A stretch of 64,000 nt of DNA from Lumbricus terrestris. Lineage: Eukaryota; Annelida; Clitellata; Crassiclitellata; Lumbricidae. Position 1 is the stretch's first letter. Every line of letters starts with the position of its first letter. Below, in pieces: positions 15,001-30,000 of this stretch. The notes under the pieces are model-generated. The model searched no databases, was not told the origin of the DNA, and saw only the letters and a list, made by a program, of their open reading frames with translations. The translations under genes were made by a program, and so were the position numbers. The stretch spans positions 2,501-66,500 of the forward strand of contig OX457051.1 in NCBI GenBank assembly GCA_949752735.1, in the 5' to 3' direction.

Positions 15001-18000
15001 GCTTACATGCCATTTCGCATCGACACTTGGTCCTTTTTTGAACCTTGGAGAACGGCATGAGCCAGTGCTACATGTCTTTGACATGCTAACCCTTTTCTTA
15101 ATCCTATCCTGCCCGCGCCTCGCTTGTTTTCCGGGGGGATGGAGAGTGATTAGGTGTCTAACCGATCCCTTAAGACTAAGCCCTATACCCGGTTTTAGCC
15201 TACATTGGAGCCGCGTGTTAAAGCTCATTTCAGTCTTAGCAGTCGACGAGGAAACATCTCTCGCTTTTCAGTCACAGTTTGCAAGTCCACAGTCCATGCC
15301 GTCAGTTGCTAAGCGCTCCCTCAGACCCATTTTACCAGTCATAACACCATTTAGAGTAAAGTAGGCAACTCCGCCACGGCAATAGGCCAACCCCTTTGTC
15401 GTGCCAGTCCCTAGCCTGGTAATAAGGAGGAGGGTTCCGCTTAATATAACATCCGGGGCCAGTTTTGACCATTCCACTGTACTGCGGATGATATTGGGTG
15501 TCCCATGCACTTGAGGCGACCGGGGCATTCCTTTGAGACTGTAGTGGTACTGCTGGTGTGGTACATGGTCCTCTGTCATGACTTGAACTGTGATTTTGAT
15601 GATGGTACACTTACCAACCTGCTTACATGCCATTTCGCATCGACACTTGGTCCTTTTTTGAACCTTGGAGAACGGCATGAGCCAGTGCTACATGTCTTTG
15701 ACATGCTAACCCTTTTCTTAATCCTATCCTGCCCGCGCCTCGCTTGTTTTCCGGGGGGATGGAGAGTGATTAGGTGTCTAACCGATCCCTTAAGACTAAG
15801 CCCTATACCCGGTTTTAGCCTACATTGGAGCCGCGTGTTAAAGCTCATTTCAGTCTTAGCAGTCGACGAGGAAACATCTCTCGCTTTTCAGTCACAGTTT
15901 GCAAGTCCACAGTCCATGCCGTCAGTTGCTAAGCGCTCCCTCAGACCCATTTTACCAGTCATAACACCATTTAGAGTAAAGTAGGCAACTCCGCCACGGC
16001 AATAGGCCAACCCCTTTGTCGTGCCAGTCCCAAGCCTGGTAATAAGGAGGAGGGTTCCGCTTAATATAACATCCGGGGCCAGTTTTGACCATTCCACTGT
16101 ACTGCGGATGATATTGGGTGTCCCATGCACTTGAGGCGACCGGGGCATTCCTTTGAGACTGTAGTGGTACTGCTGGTGTGGTACATGGTCCTCTGTCATG
16201 ACTTGAACTGTGATTTTGATGATGGTACACTTACCAACCTGCTTACATGCCATTTCGCATCGACACTTGGTCCTTTTTTGAACCTTGGAGAACGGCATGA
16301 GCCAGTGCTACATGTCTTTGACATGCTAACCCTTTTCTTAATCCTATCCTGCCCGCGCCTCGCTTGTTTTCCGGGGGGATGGAGAGTGATTAGGTGTCTA
16401 ACCGATCCCTTAAGACTAAGCCCTATACCCGGTTTTAGCCTACATTGGAGCCGCGTGTTAAAGCTCATTTCAGTCTTAGCAGTCGACGAGGAAACATCTC
16501 TCGCTTTTCAGTCACAGTTTGCAAGTCCACAGTCCATGCCGTCAGTTGCTAAGCGCTCCCTCAGACCCATTTTACCAGTCATAACACCATTTAGAGTAAA
16601 GTAGGCAACTCCGCCACGGCAATAGGCCAACCCCTTTGTCGTGCCAGTCCCAAGCCTGGTAATAAGGAGGAGGGTTCCGCTTAATATAACATCCGGGGCC
16701 AGTTTTGACCATTCCACTGTACTGCGGATGATATTGGGTGTCCCATGCACTTGAGGCGACCGGGGCATTCCTTTGAGACTGTAGTGGTACTGCTGGTGTG
16801 GTACATGGTCCTCTGTCATGACTTGAACTGTGATTTTGATGATGGTACACTTACCAACCTGCTTACATGCCATTTCGCATCGACACTTGGTCCTTTTTTG
16901 AACCTTGGAGAACGGCATGAGCCAGTGCTACATGTCTTTGACATGCTAACCCTTTTCTTAATCCTATCCTGCCCGCGCCTCGCTTGTTTTCCGGGGGGAT
17001 GGAGAGTGATTAGGTGTCTAACCGATCCCTTAAGACTAAGCCCTATACCCGGTTTTAGCCTACATTGGAGCCGCGTGTTAAAGCTCATTTCAGTCTTAGC
17101 AGTCGACGAGGAAACATCTCTCGCTTTTCAGTCACAGTTTGCAAGTCCACAGTCCATGCCGTCAGTTGCTAAGCGCTCCCTCAGACCCATTTTACCAGTC
17201 ATAACACCATTTAGAGTAAAGTAGGCAACTCCGCCACGGCAATAGGCCAACCCCTTTGTCGTGCCAGTCCCAAGCCTGGTAATAAGGAGGAGGGTTCCGC
17301 TTAATATAACATCCGGGGCCAGTTTTGACCATTCCACTGTACTGCGGATGATATTGGGTGTCCCATGCACTTGAGGCGACCGGGGCATTCCTTTGAGACT
17401 GTAGTGGTACTGCTGGTGTGGTACATGGTCCTCTGTCATGACTTGAACTGTGATTTTGATGATGGTACACTTACCAACCTGCTTACATGCCATTTCGCAT
17501 CGACACTTGGTCCTTTTTTGAACCTTGGAGAACGGCATGAGCCAGTGCTACATGTCTTTGACATGCTAACCCTTTTCTTAATCCTATCCTGCCCGCGCCT
17601 CGCTTGTTTTCCGGGGGGATGGAGAGTGATTAGGTGTCTAACCGATCCCTTAAGACTAAGCCCTATACCCGGTTTTAGCCTACATTGGAGCCGCGTGTTA
17701 AAGCTCATTTCAGTCTTAGCAGTCGACGAGGAAACATCTCTCGCTTTTCAGTCACAGTTTGCAAGTCCACAGTCCATGCCGTCAGTTGCTAAGCGCTCCC
17801 TCAGACCCATTTTACCAGTCATAACACCATTTAGAGTAAAGTAGGCAACTCCGCCACGGCAATAGGCCAACCCCTTTGTCGTGCCTGTCCCAAGCCTGGT
17901 AATAAGGAGGAGGGTTCCGCTTAATATAACATCCGGGGCCAGTTTTGACCATTCCACTGTACTGCGGATGATATCGGGTGTCCCATGCACTTGAGGCGAC

Positions 18001-21000
18001 CGGGGCATTCCTTTGAGACTGTAGTGGTACTGCTGGTGTGGTACATGGTCCTCTGTCATGACTTGAACTGTGATTTTGATGATGGTACACTTACCAACCT
18101 GCTTACATGCCATTTCGCATCGACACTTGGTCCTTTTTTGAACCTTGGAGAACGGCATGAGCCAGTGCTACATGTCTTTGACATGCTAACCCTTTTCTTA
18201 ATCCTATCCTGCCCGCGCCTCGCTTGTTTTCCGGGGGGATGGAGAGTGATTAGGTGTCTAACCGATCCCTTAAGACTAAGCCCTATACCCGGTTTTAGCC
18301 TACATTGGAGCCGCGTGTTAAAGCTCATTTCAGTCTTAGCAGTCGACGAGGAAACATCTCTCGCTTTTCAGTCACAGTTTGCAAGTCCACAGTCCATGCC
18401 GTCAGTTGCTAAGCGCTCCCTCAGACCCATTTTACCAGTCATAACACCATTTAGAGTAAAGTAGGCAACTCCGCCACGGCAATAGGCCAACCCCTTTGTC
18501 GTGCCAGTCCCAAGCCTGGTAATAAGGAGGAGGGTTCCGCTTAATATAACATCCGGGGCCAGTTTTGACCATTCCACTGTACTGCGGATGATATTGGGTG
18601 TCCCATGCACTTGAGGCGACCGGGGCATTCCTTTGAGACTGTAGTGGTACTGCTGGTGTGGTACATGGTCCTCTGTCATGACTTGAACTGTGATTTTGAT
18701 GATGGTACACTTACCAACCTGCTTACATGCCATTTCGCATCGACACTTGGTCCTTTTTTGAACCTTGGAGAACGGCATGAGCCAGTGCTACATGTCTTTG
18801 ACATGCTAACCCTTTTCTTAATCCTATCCTGCCCGCGCCTCGCTTGTTTTCCGGGGGGATGGAGAGTGATTAGGTGTCTAACCGATCCCTTAAGACTAAG
18901 CCCTATACCCGGTTTTAGCCTACATTGGAGCCGCGTGTTAAAGCTCATTTCAGTCTTAGCAGTCGACGAGGAAACATCTCTCGCTTTTCAGTCACAGTTT
19001 GCAAGTCCACAGTCCATGCCGTCAGTTGCTAAGCGCTCCCTCAGACCCATTTTACCAGTCATAACACCATTTAGAGTAAAGTAGGCAACTCCGCCACGGC
19101 AATAGGCCAACCCCTTTGTCGTGCCAGTCCCAAGCCTGGTAATAAGGAGGAGGGTTCCGCTTAATATAACATCCGGGGCCAGTTTTGACCATTCCACTGT
19201 ACTGCGGATGATATTGGGTGTCCCATGCACTTGAGGCGACCGGGGCATTCCTTTGAGACTGTAGTGGTACTGCAGCTGGTGTGGTACATGGTCCTCTGTC
19301 ATGACTTGAACTGTGATTTTGATGATGGTACACTTACCAACCTGCTTACATGCCATTTCGCATCGACACTTGGTCCTTTTTTGAACCTTGGAGAACGGCA
19401 TGAGCCAGTGCTACATGTCTTTGACATGCTAACCCTTTTCTTAATCCTATCCTGCCCGCGCCTCGCTTGTTTTCCGGGGGGATGGAGAGTGATTAGGTGT
19501 CTAACCGATCCCTTAAGACTAAGCCCTATACCCGGTTTTAGCCTACATTGGAGCCGCGTGTTAAAGCTCATTTCAGTCTTAGCAGTCGACGAGGAAACAT
19601 CTCTCGCTTTTCAGTCACAGTTTGCAAGTCCACAGTCCATGCCGTCAGTTGCTAAGCGCTCCCTCAGACCCATTTTACCAGTCATAACACCATTTAGAGT
19701 AAAGTAGGCAACTCCGCCACGGCAATAGGCCAACCCCTTTGTCGTGCCAGTCCCAAGCCTGGTAATAAGGAGGAGGGTTCCGCTTAATATAACATCCGGG
19801 GCCAGTTTTGACCATTCCACTGTACTGCGGATGATATTGGGTGTCCCATGCACTTGAGGCGACCGGGGCATTCCTTTGAGACTGTAGTGGTACTGCTGGT
19901 GTGGTACATGGTCCTCTGTCATGACTTGAACTGTGATTTTGATGATGGTACACTTACCAACCTGCTTACATGCCATTTCGCATCGACACTTGGTCCTTTT
20001 TTGAACCTTGGAGAACGGCATGAGCCAGTGCTACATGTCTTTGACATGCTAACCCTTTTCTTAATCCTATCCTGCCCGCGCCTCGCTTGTTTTCCGGGGG
20101 GATGGAGAGTGATTAGGTGTCTAACCGATCCCTTAAGACTTAGCCCTATACCCGGTTTTAGCCTACATTGGAGCCGCGTGTTAAAGCTCATTTCAGTCTT
20201 AGCAGTCGACGAGGAAACATCTCTCGCTTTTCAGTCACAGTTTGCAAGTCCACAGTCCATGCCGTCAGTTGCTAAGCGCTCCCTCAGACCCATTTTACCA
20301 GTCATAACACCATTTAGAGTAAAGTAGGCAACTCCGCCACGGCAATAGGCCAACCCCTTTGTCGTGCCAGTCCCAAGCCTGGTAATAAGGAGGAGGGTTC
20401 CGCTTAATATAACATCCGGGGCCAGTTTTGACCATTCCACTGTACTGCGGATGATATTGGGTGTCCCATGCACTTGAGGCGACCGGGGCATTCCTTTGAG
20501 ACTGTAGTGGTACTGCTGGTGTGGTACATGGTCCTCTGTCATGACTTGAACTGTGATTTTGATGATGGTACACTTACCAACCTGCTTACATGCCATTTCG
20601 CATCGACACTTGGTCCTTTTTTGAACCTTGGAGAACGGCATGAGCCAGTGCTACATGTCTTTGACATGCTAACCCTTTTCTTAATCCTATCCTGCCCGCG
20701 CCTCGCTTGTTTTCCGGGGGGATGGAGAGTGATTAGGTGTCTAACCGATCCCTTAAGACTAAGCCCTATACCCGGTTTTAGCCTACATTGGAGCCGCGTG
20801 TTAAAGCTCATTTCAGTCTTAGCAGTCGACGAGGAAACATCTCTCGCTTTTCAGTCACAGTTTGCAAGTCCACAGTCCATGCCGTCAGTTGCTAAGCGCT
20901 CCCTCAGACCCATTTTACCAGTCATAACACCATTTAGAGTAAAGTAGGCAACTCCGCCACGGCAATAGGCCAACCCCTTTGTCGTGCCTGTCCCAAGCCT

Positions 21001-24000
21001 GGTAATAAGGAGGAGGGTTCCGCTTAATATAACATCCGGGGCCAGTTTTGACCATTCCACTGTACTGCGGATGATATCGGGTGTCCCATGCACTTGAGGC
21101 GACCGGGGCATTCCTTTGAGACTGTAGTGGTACTGCTGGTGTGGTACATGGTCCTCTGTCATGACTTGAACTGTGATTTTGATGATGGTACACTTACCAA
21201 CCTGCTTACATGCCATTTCGCATCGACACTTGGTCCTTTTTTGAACCTTGGAGAACGGCATGAGCCAGTGCTACATGTCTTTGACATGCTAACCCTTTTC
21301 TTAATCCTATCCTGCCCGCGCCTCGCTTGTTTTCCGGGGGGATGGAGAGTGATTAGGTGTCTAACCGATCCCTTAAGACTAAGCCCTATACCCGGTTTTA
21401 GCCTACATTGGAGCCGCGTGTTAAAGCTCATTTCAGTCTTAGCAGTCGACGAGGAAACATCTCTCGCTTTTCAGTCACAGTTTGCAAGTCCACAGTCCAT
21501 GCCGTCAGTTGCTAAGCGCTCCCTCAGACCCATTTTACCAGTCATAACACCATTTAGAGTAAAGTAGGCAACTCCGCCACGGCAATAGGCCAACCCCTTT
21601 GTCGTGCCAGTCCCAAGCCTGGTAATAAGGAGGAGGGTTCCGCTTAATATAACATCCGGGGCCAGTTTTGACCATTCCACTGTACTGCGGATGATATTGG
21701 GTGTCCCATGCACTTGAGGCGACCGGGGCATTCCTTTGAGACTGTAGTGGTACTGCTGGTGTGGTACATGGTCCTCTGTCATGACTTGAACTGTGATTTT
21801 GATGATGGTACACTTACCAACCTGCTTACATGCCATTTCGCATCGACACTTGGTCCTTTTTTGAACCTTGGAGAACGGCATGAGCCAGTGCTACATGTCT
21901 TTGACATGCTAACCCTTTTCTTAATCCTATCCTGCCCGCGCCTCGCTTGTTTTCCGGGGGGATGGAGAGTGATTAGGTGTCTAACCGATCCCTTAAGACT
22001 AAGCCCTATACCCGGTTTTAGCCTACATTGGAGCCGCGTGTTAAAGCTCATTTCAGTCTTAGCAGTCGACGAGGAAACATCTCTCGCTTTTCAGTCACAG
22101 TTTGCAAGTCCACAGTCCATGCCGTCAGTTGCTAAGCGCTCCCTCAGACCCATTTTACCAGTCATAACACCATTTAGAGTAAAGTAGGCAACTCCGCCAC
22201 GGCAATAGGCCAACCCCTTTGTCGTGCCAGTCCCAAGCCTGGTAATAAGGAGGAGGGTTCCGCTTAATATAACATCCGGGGCCAGTTTTGACCATTCCAC
22301 TGTACTGCGGATGATATTGGGTGTCCCATGCACTTGAGGCGACCGGGGCATTCCTTTGAGACTGTAGTGGTACTGCAGCTGGTGTGGTACATGGTCCTCT
22401 GTCATGACTTGAACTGTGATTTTGATGATGGTACACTTACCAACCTGCTTACATGCCATTTCGCATCGACACTTGGTCCTTTTTTGAACCTTGGAGAACG
22501 GCATGAGCCAGTGCTACATGTCTTTGACATGCTAACCCTTTTCTTAATCCTATCCTGCCCGCGCCTCGCTTGTTTTCCGGGGGGATGGAGAGTGATTAGG
22601 TGTCTAACCGATCCCTTAAGACTAAGCCCTATACCCGGTTTTAGCCTACATTGGAGCCGCGTGTTAAAGCTCATTTCAGTCTTAGCAGTCGACGAGGAAA
22701 CATCTCTCGCTTTTCAGTCACAGTTTGCAAGTCCACAGTCCATGCCGTCAGTTGCTAAGCGCTCCCTCAGACCCATTTTACCAGTCATAACACCATTTAG
22801 AGTAAAGTAGGCAACTCCGCCACGGCAATAGGCCAACCCCTTTGTCGTGCCAGTCCCAAGCCTGGTAATAAGGAGGAGGGTTCCGCTTAATATAACATCC
22901 GGGGCCAGTTTTGACCATTCCACTGTACTGCGGATGATATTGGGTGTCCCATGCACTTGAGGCGACCGGGGCATTCCTTTGAGACTGTAGTGGTACTGCT
23001 GGTGTGGTACATGGTCCTCTGTCATGACTTGAACTGTGATTTTGATGATGGTACACTTACCAACCTGCTTACATGCCATTTCGCATCGACACTTGGTCCT
23101 TTTTTGAACCTTGGAGAACGGCATGAGCCAGTGCTACATGTCTTTGACATGCTAACCCTTTTCTTAATCCTATCCTGCCCGCGCCTCGCTTGTTTTCCGG
23201 GGGGATGGAGAGTGATTAGGTGTCTAACCGATCCCTTAAGACTAAGCCCTATACCCGGTTTTAGCCTACATTGGAGCCGCGTGTTAAAGCTCATTTCAGT
23301 CTTAGCAGTCGACGAGGAAACATCTCTCGCTTTTCAGTCACAGTTTGCAAGTCCACAGTCCATGCCGTCAGTTGCTAAGCGCTCCCTCAGACCCATTTTA
23401 CCAGTCATAACACCATTTAGAGTAAAGTAGGCAACTCCGCCACGGCAATAGGCCAACCCCTTTGTCGTGCCAGTCCCAAGCCTGGTAATAAGGAGGAGGG
23501 TTCCGCTTAATATAACATCCGGGGCCAGTTTTGACCATTCCACTGTACTGCGGATGATATTGGGTGTCCCATGCACTTGAGGCGACCGGGGCATTCCTTT
23601 GAGACTGTAGTGGTACTGCTGGTGTGGTACATGGTCCTCTGTCATGACTTGAACTGTGATTTTGATGATGGTACACTTACCAACCTGCTTACATGCCATT
23701 TCGCATCGACACTTGGTCCTTTTTTGAACCTTGGAGAACGGCATGAGCCAGTGCTACATGTCTTTGACATGCTAACCCTTTTCTTAATCCTATCCTGCCC
23801 GCGCCTCGCTTGTTTTCCGGGGGGATGGAGAGTGATTAGGTGTCTAACCGATCCCTTAAGACTAAGCCCTATACCCGGTTTTAGCCTACATTGGAGCCGC
23901 GTGTTAAAGCTCATTTCAGTCTTAGCAGTCGACGAGGAAACATCTCTCGCTTTTCAGTCACAGTTTGCAAGTCCACAGTCCATGCCGTCAGTTGCTAAGC

Positions 24001-27000
24001 GCTCCCTCAGACCCATTTTACCAGTCATAACACCATTTAGAGTAAAGTAGGCAACTCCGCCACGGCAATAGGCCAACCCCTTTGTCGTGCCTGTCCCAAG
24101 CCTGGTAATAAGGAGGAGGGTTCCGCTTAATATAACATCCGGGGCCAGTTTTGACCATTCCACTGTACTGCGGATGATATCGGGTGTCCCATGCACTTGA
24201 GGCGACCGGGGCATTCCTTTGAGACTGTAGTGGTACTGCTGGTGTGGTACATGGTCCTCTGTCATGACTTGAACTGTGATTTTGATGATGGTACACTTAC
24301 CAACCTGCTTACATGCCATTTCGCATCGACACTTGGTCCTTTTTTGAACCTTGGAGAACGGCATGAGCCAGTGCTACATGTCTTTGACATGCTAACCCTT
24401 TTCTTAATCCTATCCTGCCCGCGCCTCGCTTGTTTTCCGGGGGGATGGAGAGTGATTAGGTGTCTAACCGATCCCTTAAGACTAAGCCCTATACCCGGTT
24501 TTAGCCTACATTGGAGCCGCGTGTTAAAGCTCATTTCAGTCTTAGCAGTCGACGAGGAAACATCTCTCGCTTTTCAGTCACAGTTTGCAAGTCCACAGTC
24601 CATGCCGTCAGTTGCTAAGCGCTCCCTCAGACCCATTTTACCAGTCATAACACCATTTAGAGTAAAGTAGGCAACTCCGCCACGGCAATAGGCCAACCCC
24701 TTTGTCGTGCCAGTCCCAAGCCTGGTAATAAGGAGGAGGGTTCCGCTTAATATAACATCCGGGGCCAGTTTTGACCATTCCACTGTACTGCGGATGATAT
24801 TGGGTGTCCCATGCACTTGAGGCGACCGGGGCATTCCTTTGAGACTGTAGTGGTACTGCTGGTGTGGTACATGGTCCTCTGTCATGACTTGAACTGTGAT
24901 TTTGATGATGGTACACTTACCAACCTGCTTACATGCCATTTCGCATCGACACTTGGTCCTTTTTTGAACCTTGGAGAACGGCATGAGCCAGTGCTACATG
25001 TCTTTGACATGCTAACCCTTTTCTTAATCCTATCCTGCCCGCGCCTCGCTTGTTTTCCGGGGGGATGGAGAGTGATTAGGTGTCTAACCGATCCCTTAAG
25101 ACTAAGCCCTATACCCGGTTTTAGCCTACATTGGAGCCGCGTGTTAAAGCTCATTTCAGTCTTAGCAGTCGACGAGGAAACATCTCTCGCTTTTCAGTCA
25201 CAGTTTGCAAGTCCACAGTCCATGCCGTCAGTTGCTAAGCGCTCCCTCAGACCCATTTTACCAGTCATAACACCATTTAGAGTAAAGTAGGCAACTCCGC
25301 CACGGCAATAGGCCAACCCCTTTGTCGTGCCAGTCCCAAGCCTGGTAATAAGGAGGAGGGTTCCGCTTAATATAACATCCGGGGCCAGTTTTGACCATTC
25401 CACTGTACTGCGGATGATATTGGGTGTCCCATGCACTTGAGGCGACCGGGGCATTCCTTTGAGACTGTAGTGGTACTGCAGCTGGTGTGGTACATGGTCC
25501 TCTGTCATGACTTGAACTGTGATTTTGATGATGGTACACTTACCAACCTGCTTACATGCCATTTCGCATCGACACTTGGTCCTTTTTTGAACCTTGGAGA
25601 ACGGCATGAGCCAGTGCTACATGTCTTTGACATGCTAACCCTTTTCTTAATCCTATCCTGCCCGCGCCTCGCTTGTTTTCCGGGGGGATGGAGAGTGATT
25701 AGGTGTCTAACCGATCCCTTAAGACTAAGCCCTATACCCGGTTTTAGCCTACATTGGAGCCGCGTGTTAAAGCTCATTTCAGTCTTAGCAGTCGACGAGG
25801 AAACATCTCTCGCTTTTCAGTCACAGTTTGCAAGTCCACAGTCCATGCCGTCAGTTGCTAAGCGCTCCCTCAGACCCATTTTACCAGTCATAACACCATT
25901 TAGAGTAAAGTAGGCAACTCCGCCACGGCAATAGGCCAACCCCTTTGTCGTGCCAGTCCCAAGCCTGGTAATAAGGAGGAGGGTTCCGCTTAATATAACA
26001 TCCGGGGCCAGTTTTGACCATTCCACTGTACTGCGGATGATATTGGGTGTCCCATGCACTTGAGGCGACCGGGGCATTCCTTTGAGACTGTAGTGGTACT
26101 GCTGGTGTGGTACATGGTCCTCTGTCATGACTTGAACTGTGATTTTGATGATGGTACACTTACCAACCTGCTTACATGCCATTTCGCATCGACACTTGGT
26201 CCTTTTTTGAACCTTGGAGAACGGCATGAGCCAGTGCTACATGTCTTTGACATGCTAACCCTTTTCTTAATCCTATCCTGCCCGCGCCTCGCTTGTTTTC
26301 CGGGGGGATGGAGAGTGATTAGGTGTCTAACCGATCCCTTAAGACTAAGCCCTATACCCGGTTTTAGCCTACATTGGAGCCGCGTGTTAAAGCTCATTTC
26401 AGTCTTAGCAGTCGACGAGGAAACATCTCTCGCTTTTCAGTCACAGTTTGCAAGTCCACAGTCCATGCCGTCAGTTGCTAAGCGCTCCCTCAGACCCATT
26501 TTACCAGTCATAACACCATTTAGAGTAAAGTAGGCAACTCCGCCACGGCAATAGGCCAACCCCTTTGTCGTGCCAGTCCCAAGCCTGGTAATAAGGAGGA
26601 GGGTTCCGCTTAATATAACATCCGGGGCCAGTTTTGACCATTCCACTGTACTGCGGATGATATTGGGTGTCCCATGCACTTGAGGCGACCGGGGCATTCC
26701 TTTGAGACTGTAGTGGTACTGCTGGTGTGGTACATGGTCCTCTGTCATGACTTGAACTGTGATTTTGATGATGGTACACTTACCAACCTGCTTACATGCC
26801 ATTTCGCATCGACACTTGGTCCTTTTTTGAACCTTGGAGAACGGCATGAGCCAGTGCTACATGTCTTTGACATGCTAACCCTTTTCTTAATCCTATCCTG
26901 CCCGCGCCTCGCTTGTTTTCCGGGGGGATGGAGAGTGATTAGGTGTCTAACCGATCCCTTAAGACTAAGCCCTATACCCGGTTTTAGCCTACATTGGAGC

Positions 27001-30000
27001 CGCGTGTTAAAGCTCATTTCAGTCTTAGCAGTCGACGAGGAAACATCTCTCGCTTTTCAGTCACAGTTTGCAAGTCCACAGTCCATGCCGTCAGTTGCTA
27101 AGCGCTCCCTCAGACCCATTTTACCAGTCATAACACCATTTAGAGTAAAGTAGGCAACTCCGCCACGGCAATAGGCCAACCCCTTTGTCGTGCCAGTCCC
27201 AAGCCTGGTAATAAGGAGGAGGGTTCCGCTTAATATAACATCCGGGGCCAGTTTTGACCATTCCACTGTACTGCGGATGATATTGGGTGTCCCATGCACT
27301 TGAGGCGACCGGGGCATTCCTTTGAGACTGTAGTGGTACTGCTGGTGTGGTACATGGTCCTCTGTCATGACTTGAACTGTGATTTTGATGATGGTACACT
27401 TACCAACCTGCTTACATGCCATTTCGCATCGACACTTGGTCCTTTTTTGAACCTTGGAGAACGGCATGAGCCAGTGCTACATGTCTTTGACATGCTAACC
27501 CTTTTCTTAATCCTATCCTGCCCGCGCCTCGCTTGTTTTCCGGGGGGATGGAGAGTGATTAGGTGTCTAACCGATCCCTTAAGACTAAGCCCTATACCCG
27601 GTTTTAGCCTACATTGGAGCCGCGTGTTAAAGCTCATTTCAGTCTTAGCAGTCGACGAGGAAACATCTCTCGCTTTTCAGTCACAGTTTGCAAGTCCACA
27701 GTCCATGCCGTCAGTTGCTAAGCGCTCCCTCAGACCCATTTTACCAGTCATAACACCATTTAGAGTAAAGTAGGCAACTCCGCCACGGCAATAGGCCAAC
27801 CCCTTTGTCGTGCCAGTCCCAAGCCTGGTAATAAGGAGGAGGGTTCCGCTTAATATAACATCCGGGGCCAGTTTTGACCATTCCACTGTACTGCGGATGA
27901 TATTGGGTGTCCCATGCACTTGAGGCGACCGGGGCATTCCTTTGAGACTGTAGTGGTACTGCTGGTGTGGTACATGGTCCTCTGTCATGACTTGAACTGT
28001 GATTTTGATGATGGTACACTTACCAACCTGCTTACATGCCATTTCGCATCGACACTTGGTCCTTTTTTGAACCTTGGAGAACGGCATGAGCCAGTGCTAC
28101 ATGTCTTTGACATGCTAACCCTTTTCTTAATCCTATCCTGCCCGCGCCTCGCTTGTTTTCCGGGGGGATGGAGAGTGATTAGGTGTCTAACCGATCCCTT
28201 AAGACTAAGCCCTATACCCGGTTTTAGCCTACATTGGAGCCGCGTGTTAAAGCTCATTTCAGTCTTAGCAGTCGACGAGGAAACATCTCTCGCTTTTCAG
28301 TCACAGTTTGCAAGTCCACAGTCCATGCCGTCAGTTGCTAAGCGCTCCCTCAGACCCATTTTACCAGTCATAACACCATTTAGAGTAAAGTAGGCAACTC
28401 CGCCACGGCAATAGGCCAACCCCTTTGTCGTGCCAGTCCCAAGCCTGGTAATAAGGAGGAGGGTTCCGCTTAATATAACATCCGGGGCCAGTTTTGACCA
28501 TTCCACTGTACTGCGGATGATATTGGGTGTCCCATGCACTTGAGGCGACCGGGGCATTCCTTTGAGACTGTAGTGGTACTGCTGGTGTGGTACATGGTCC
28601 TCTGTCATGACTTGAACTGTGATTTTGATGATGGTACACTTACCAACCTGCTTACATGCCATTTCGCATCGACACTTGGTCCTTTTTTGAACCTTGGAGA
28701 ACGGCATGAGCCAGTGCTACATGTCTTTGACATGCTAACCCTTTTCTTAATCCTATCCTGCCCGCGCCTCGCTTGTTTTCCGGGGGGATGGAGAGTGATT
28801 AGGTGTCTAACCGATCCCTTAAGACTAAGCCCTATACCCGGTTTTAGCCTACATTGGAGCCGCGTGTTAAAGCTCATTTCAGTCTTAGCAGTCGACGAGG
28901 AAACATCTCTCGCTTTTCAGTCACAGTTTGCAAGTCCACAGTCCATGCCGTCAGTTGCTAAGCGCTCCCTCAGACCCATTTTACCAGTCATAACACCATT
29001 TAGAGTAAAGTAGGCAACTCCGCCACGGCAATAGGCCAACCCCTTTGTCGTGCCAGTCCCAAGCCTGGTAATAAGGAGGAGGGTTCCGCTTAATATAACA
29101 TCCGGGGCCAGTTTTGACCATTCCACTGTACTGCGGATGATATTGGGTGTCCCATGCACTTGAGGCGACCGGGGCATTCCTTTGAGACTGTAGTGGTACT
29201 GCTGGTGTGGTACATGGTCCTCTGTCATGACTTGAACTGTGATTTTGATGATGGTACACTTACCAACCTGCTTACATGCCATTTCGCATCGACACTTGGT
29301 CCTTTTTTGAACCTTGGAGAACGGCATGAGCCAGTGCTACATGTCTTTGACATGCTAACCCTTTTCTTAATCCTATCCTGCCCGCGCCTCGCTTGTTTTC
29401 CGGGGGGATGGAGAGTGATTAGGTGTCTAACCGATCCCTTAAGACTAAGCCCTATACCCGGTTTTAGCCTACATTGGAGCCGCGTGTTAAAGCTCATTTC
29501 AGTCTTAGCAGTCGACGAGGAAACATCTCTCGCTTTTCAGTCACAGTTTGCAAGTCCACAGTCCATGCCGTCAGTTGCTAAGCGCTCCCTCAGACCCATT
29601 TTACCAGTCATAACACCATTTAGAGTAAAGTAGGCAACTCCGCCACGGCAATAGGCCAACCCCTTTGTCGTGCCAGTCCCAAGCCTGGTAATAAGGAGGA
29701 GGGTTCCGCTTAATATAACATCCGGGGCCAGTTTTGACCATTCCACTGTACTGCGGATGATATTGGGTGTCCCATGCACTTGAGGCGACCGGGGCATTCC
29801 TTTGAGACTGTAGTGGTACTGCTGGTGTGGTACATGGTCCTCTGTCATGACTTGAACTGTGATTTTGATGATGGTACACTTACCAACCTGCTTACATGCC
29901 ATTTCGCATTGACACTTGGTCCTTTTTTGAACCTTGGAGAACGGCATGAGCCAGTGCTACATGTCTTTGACATGCTAACCCTTTTCTTAATCCTATCCTG

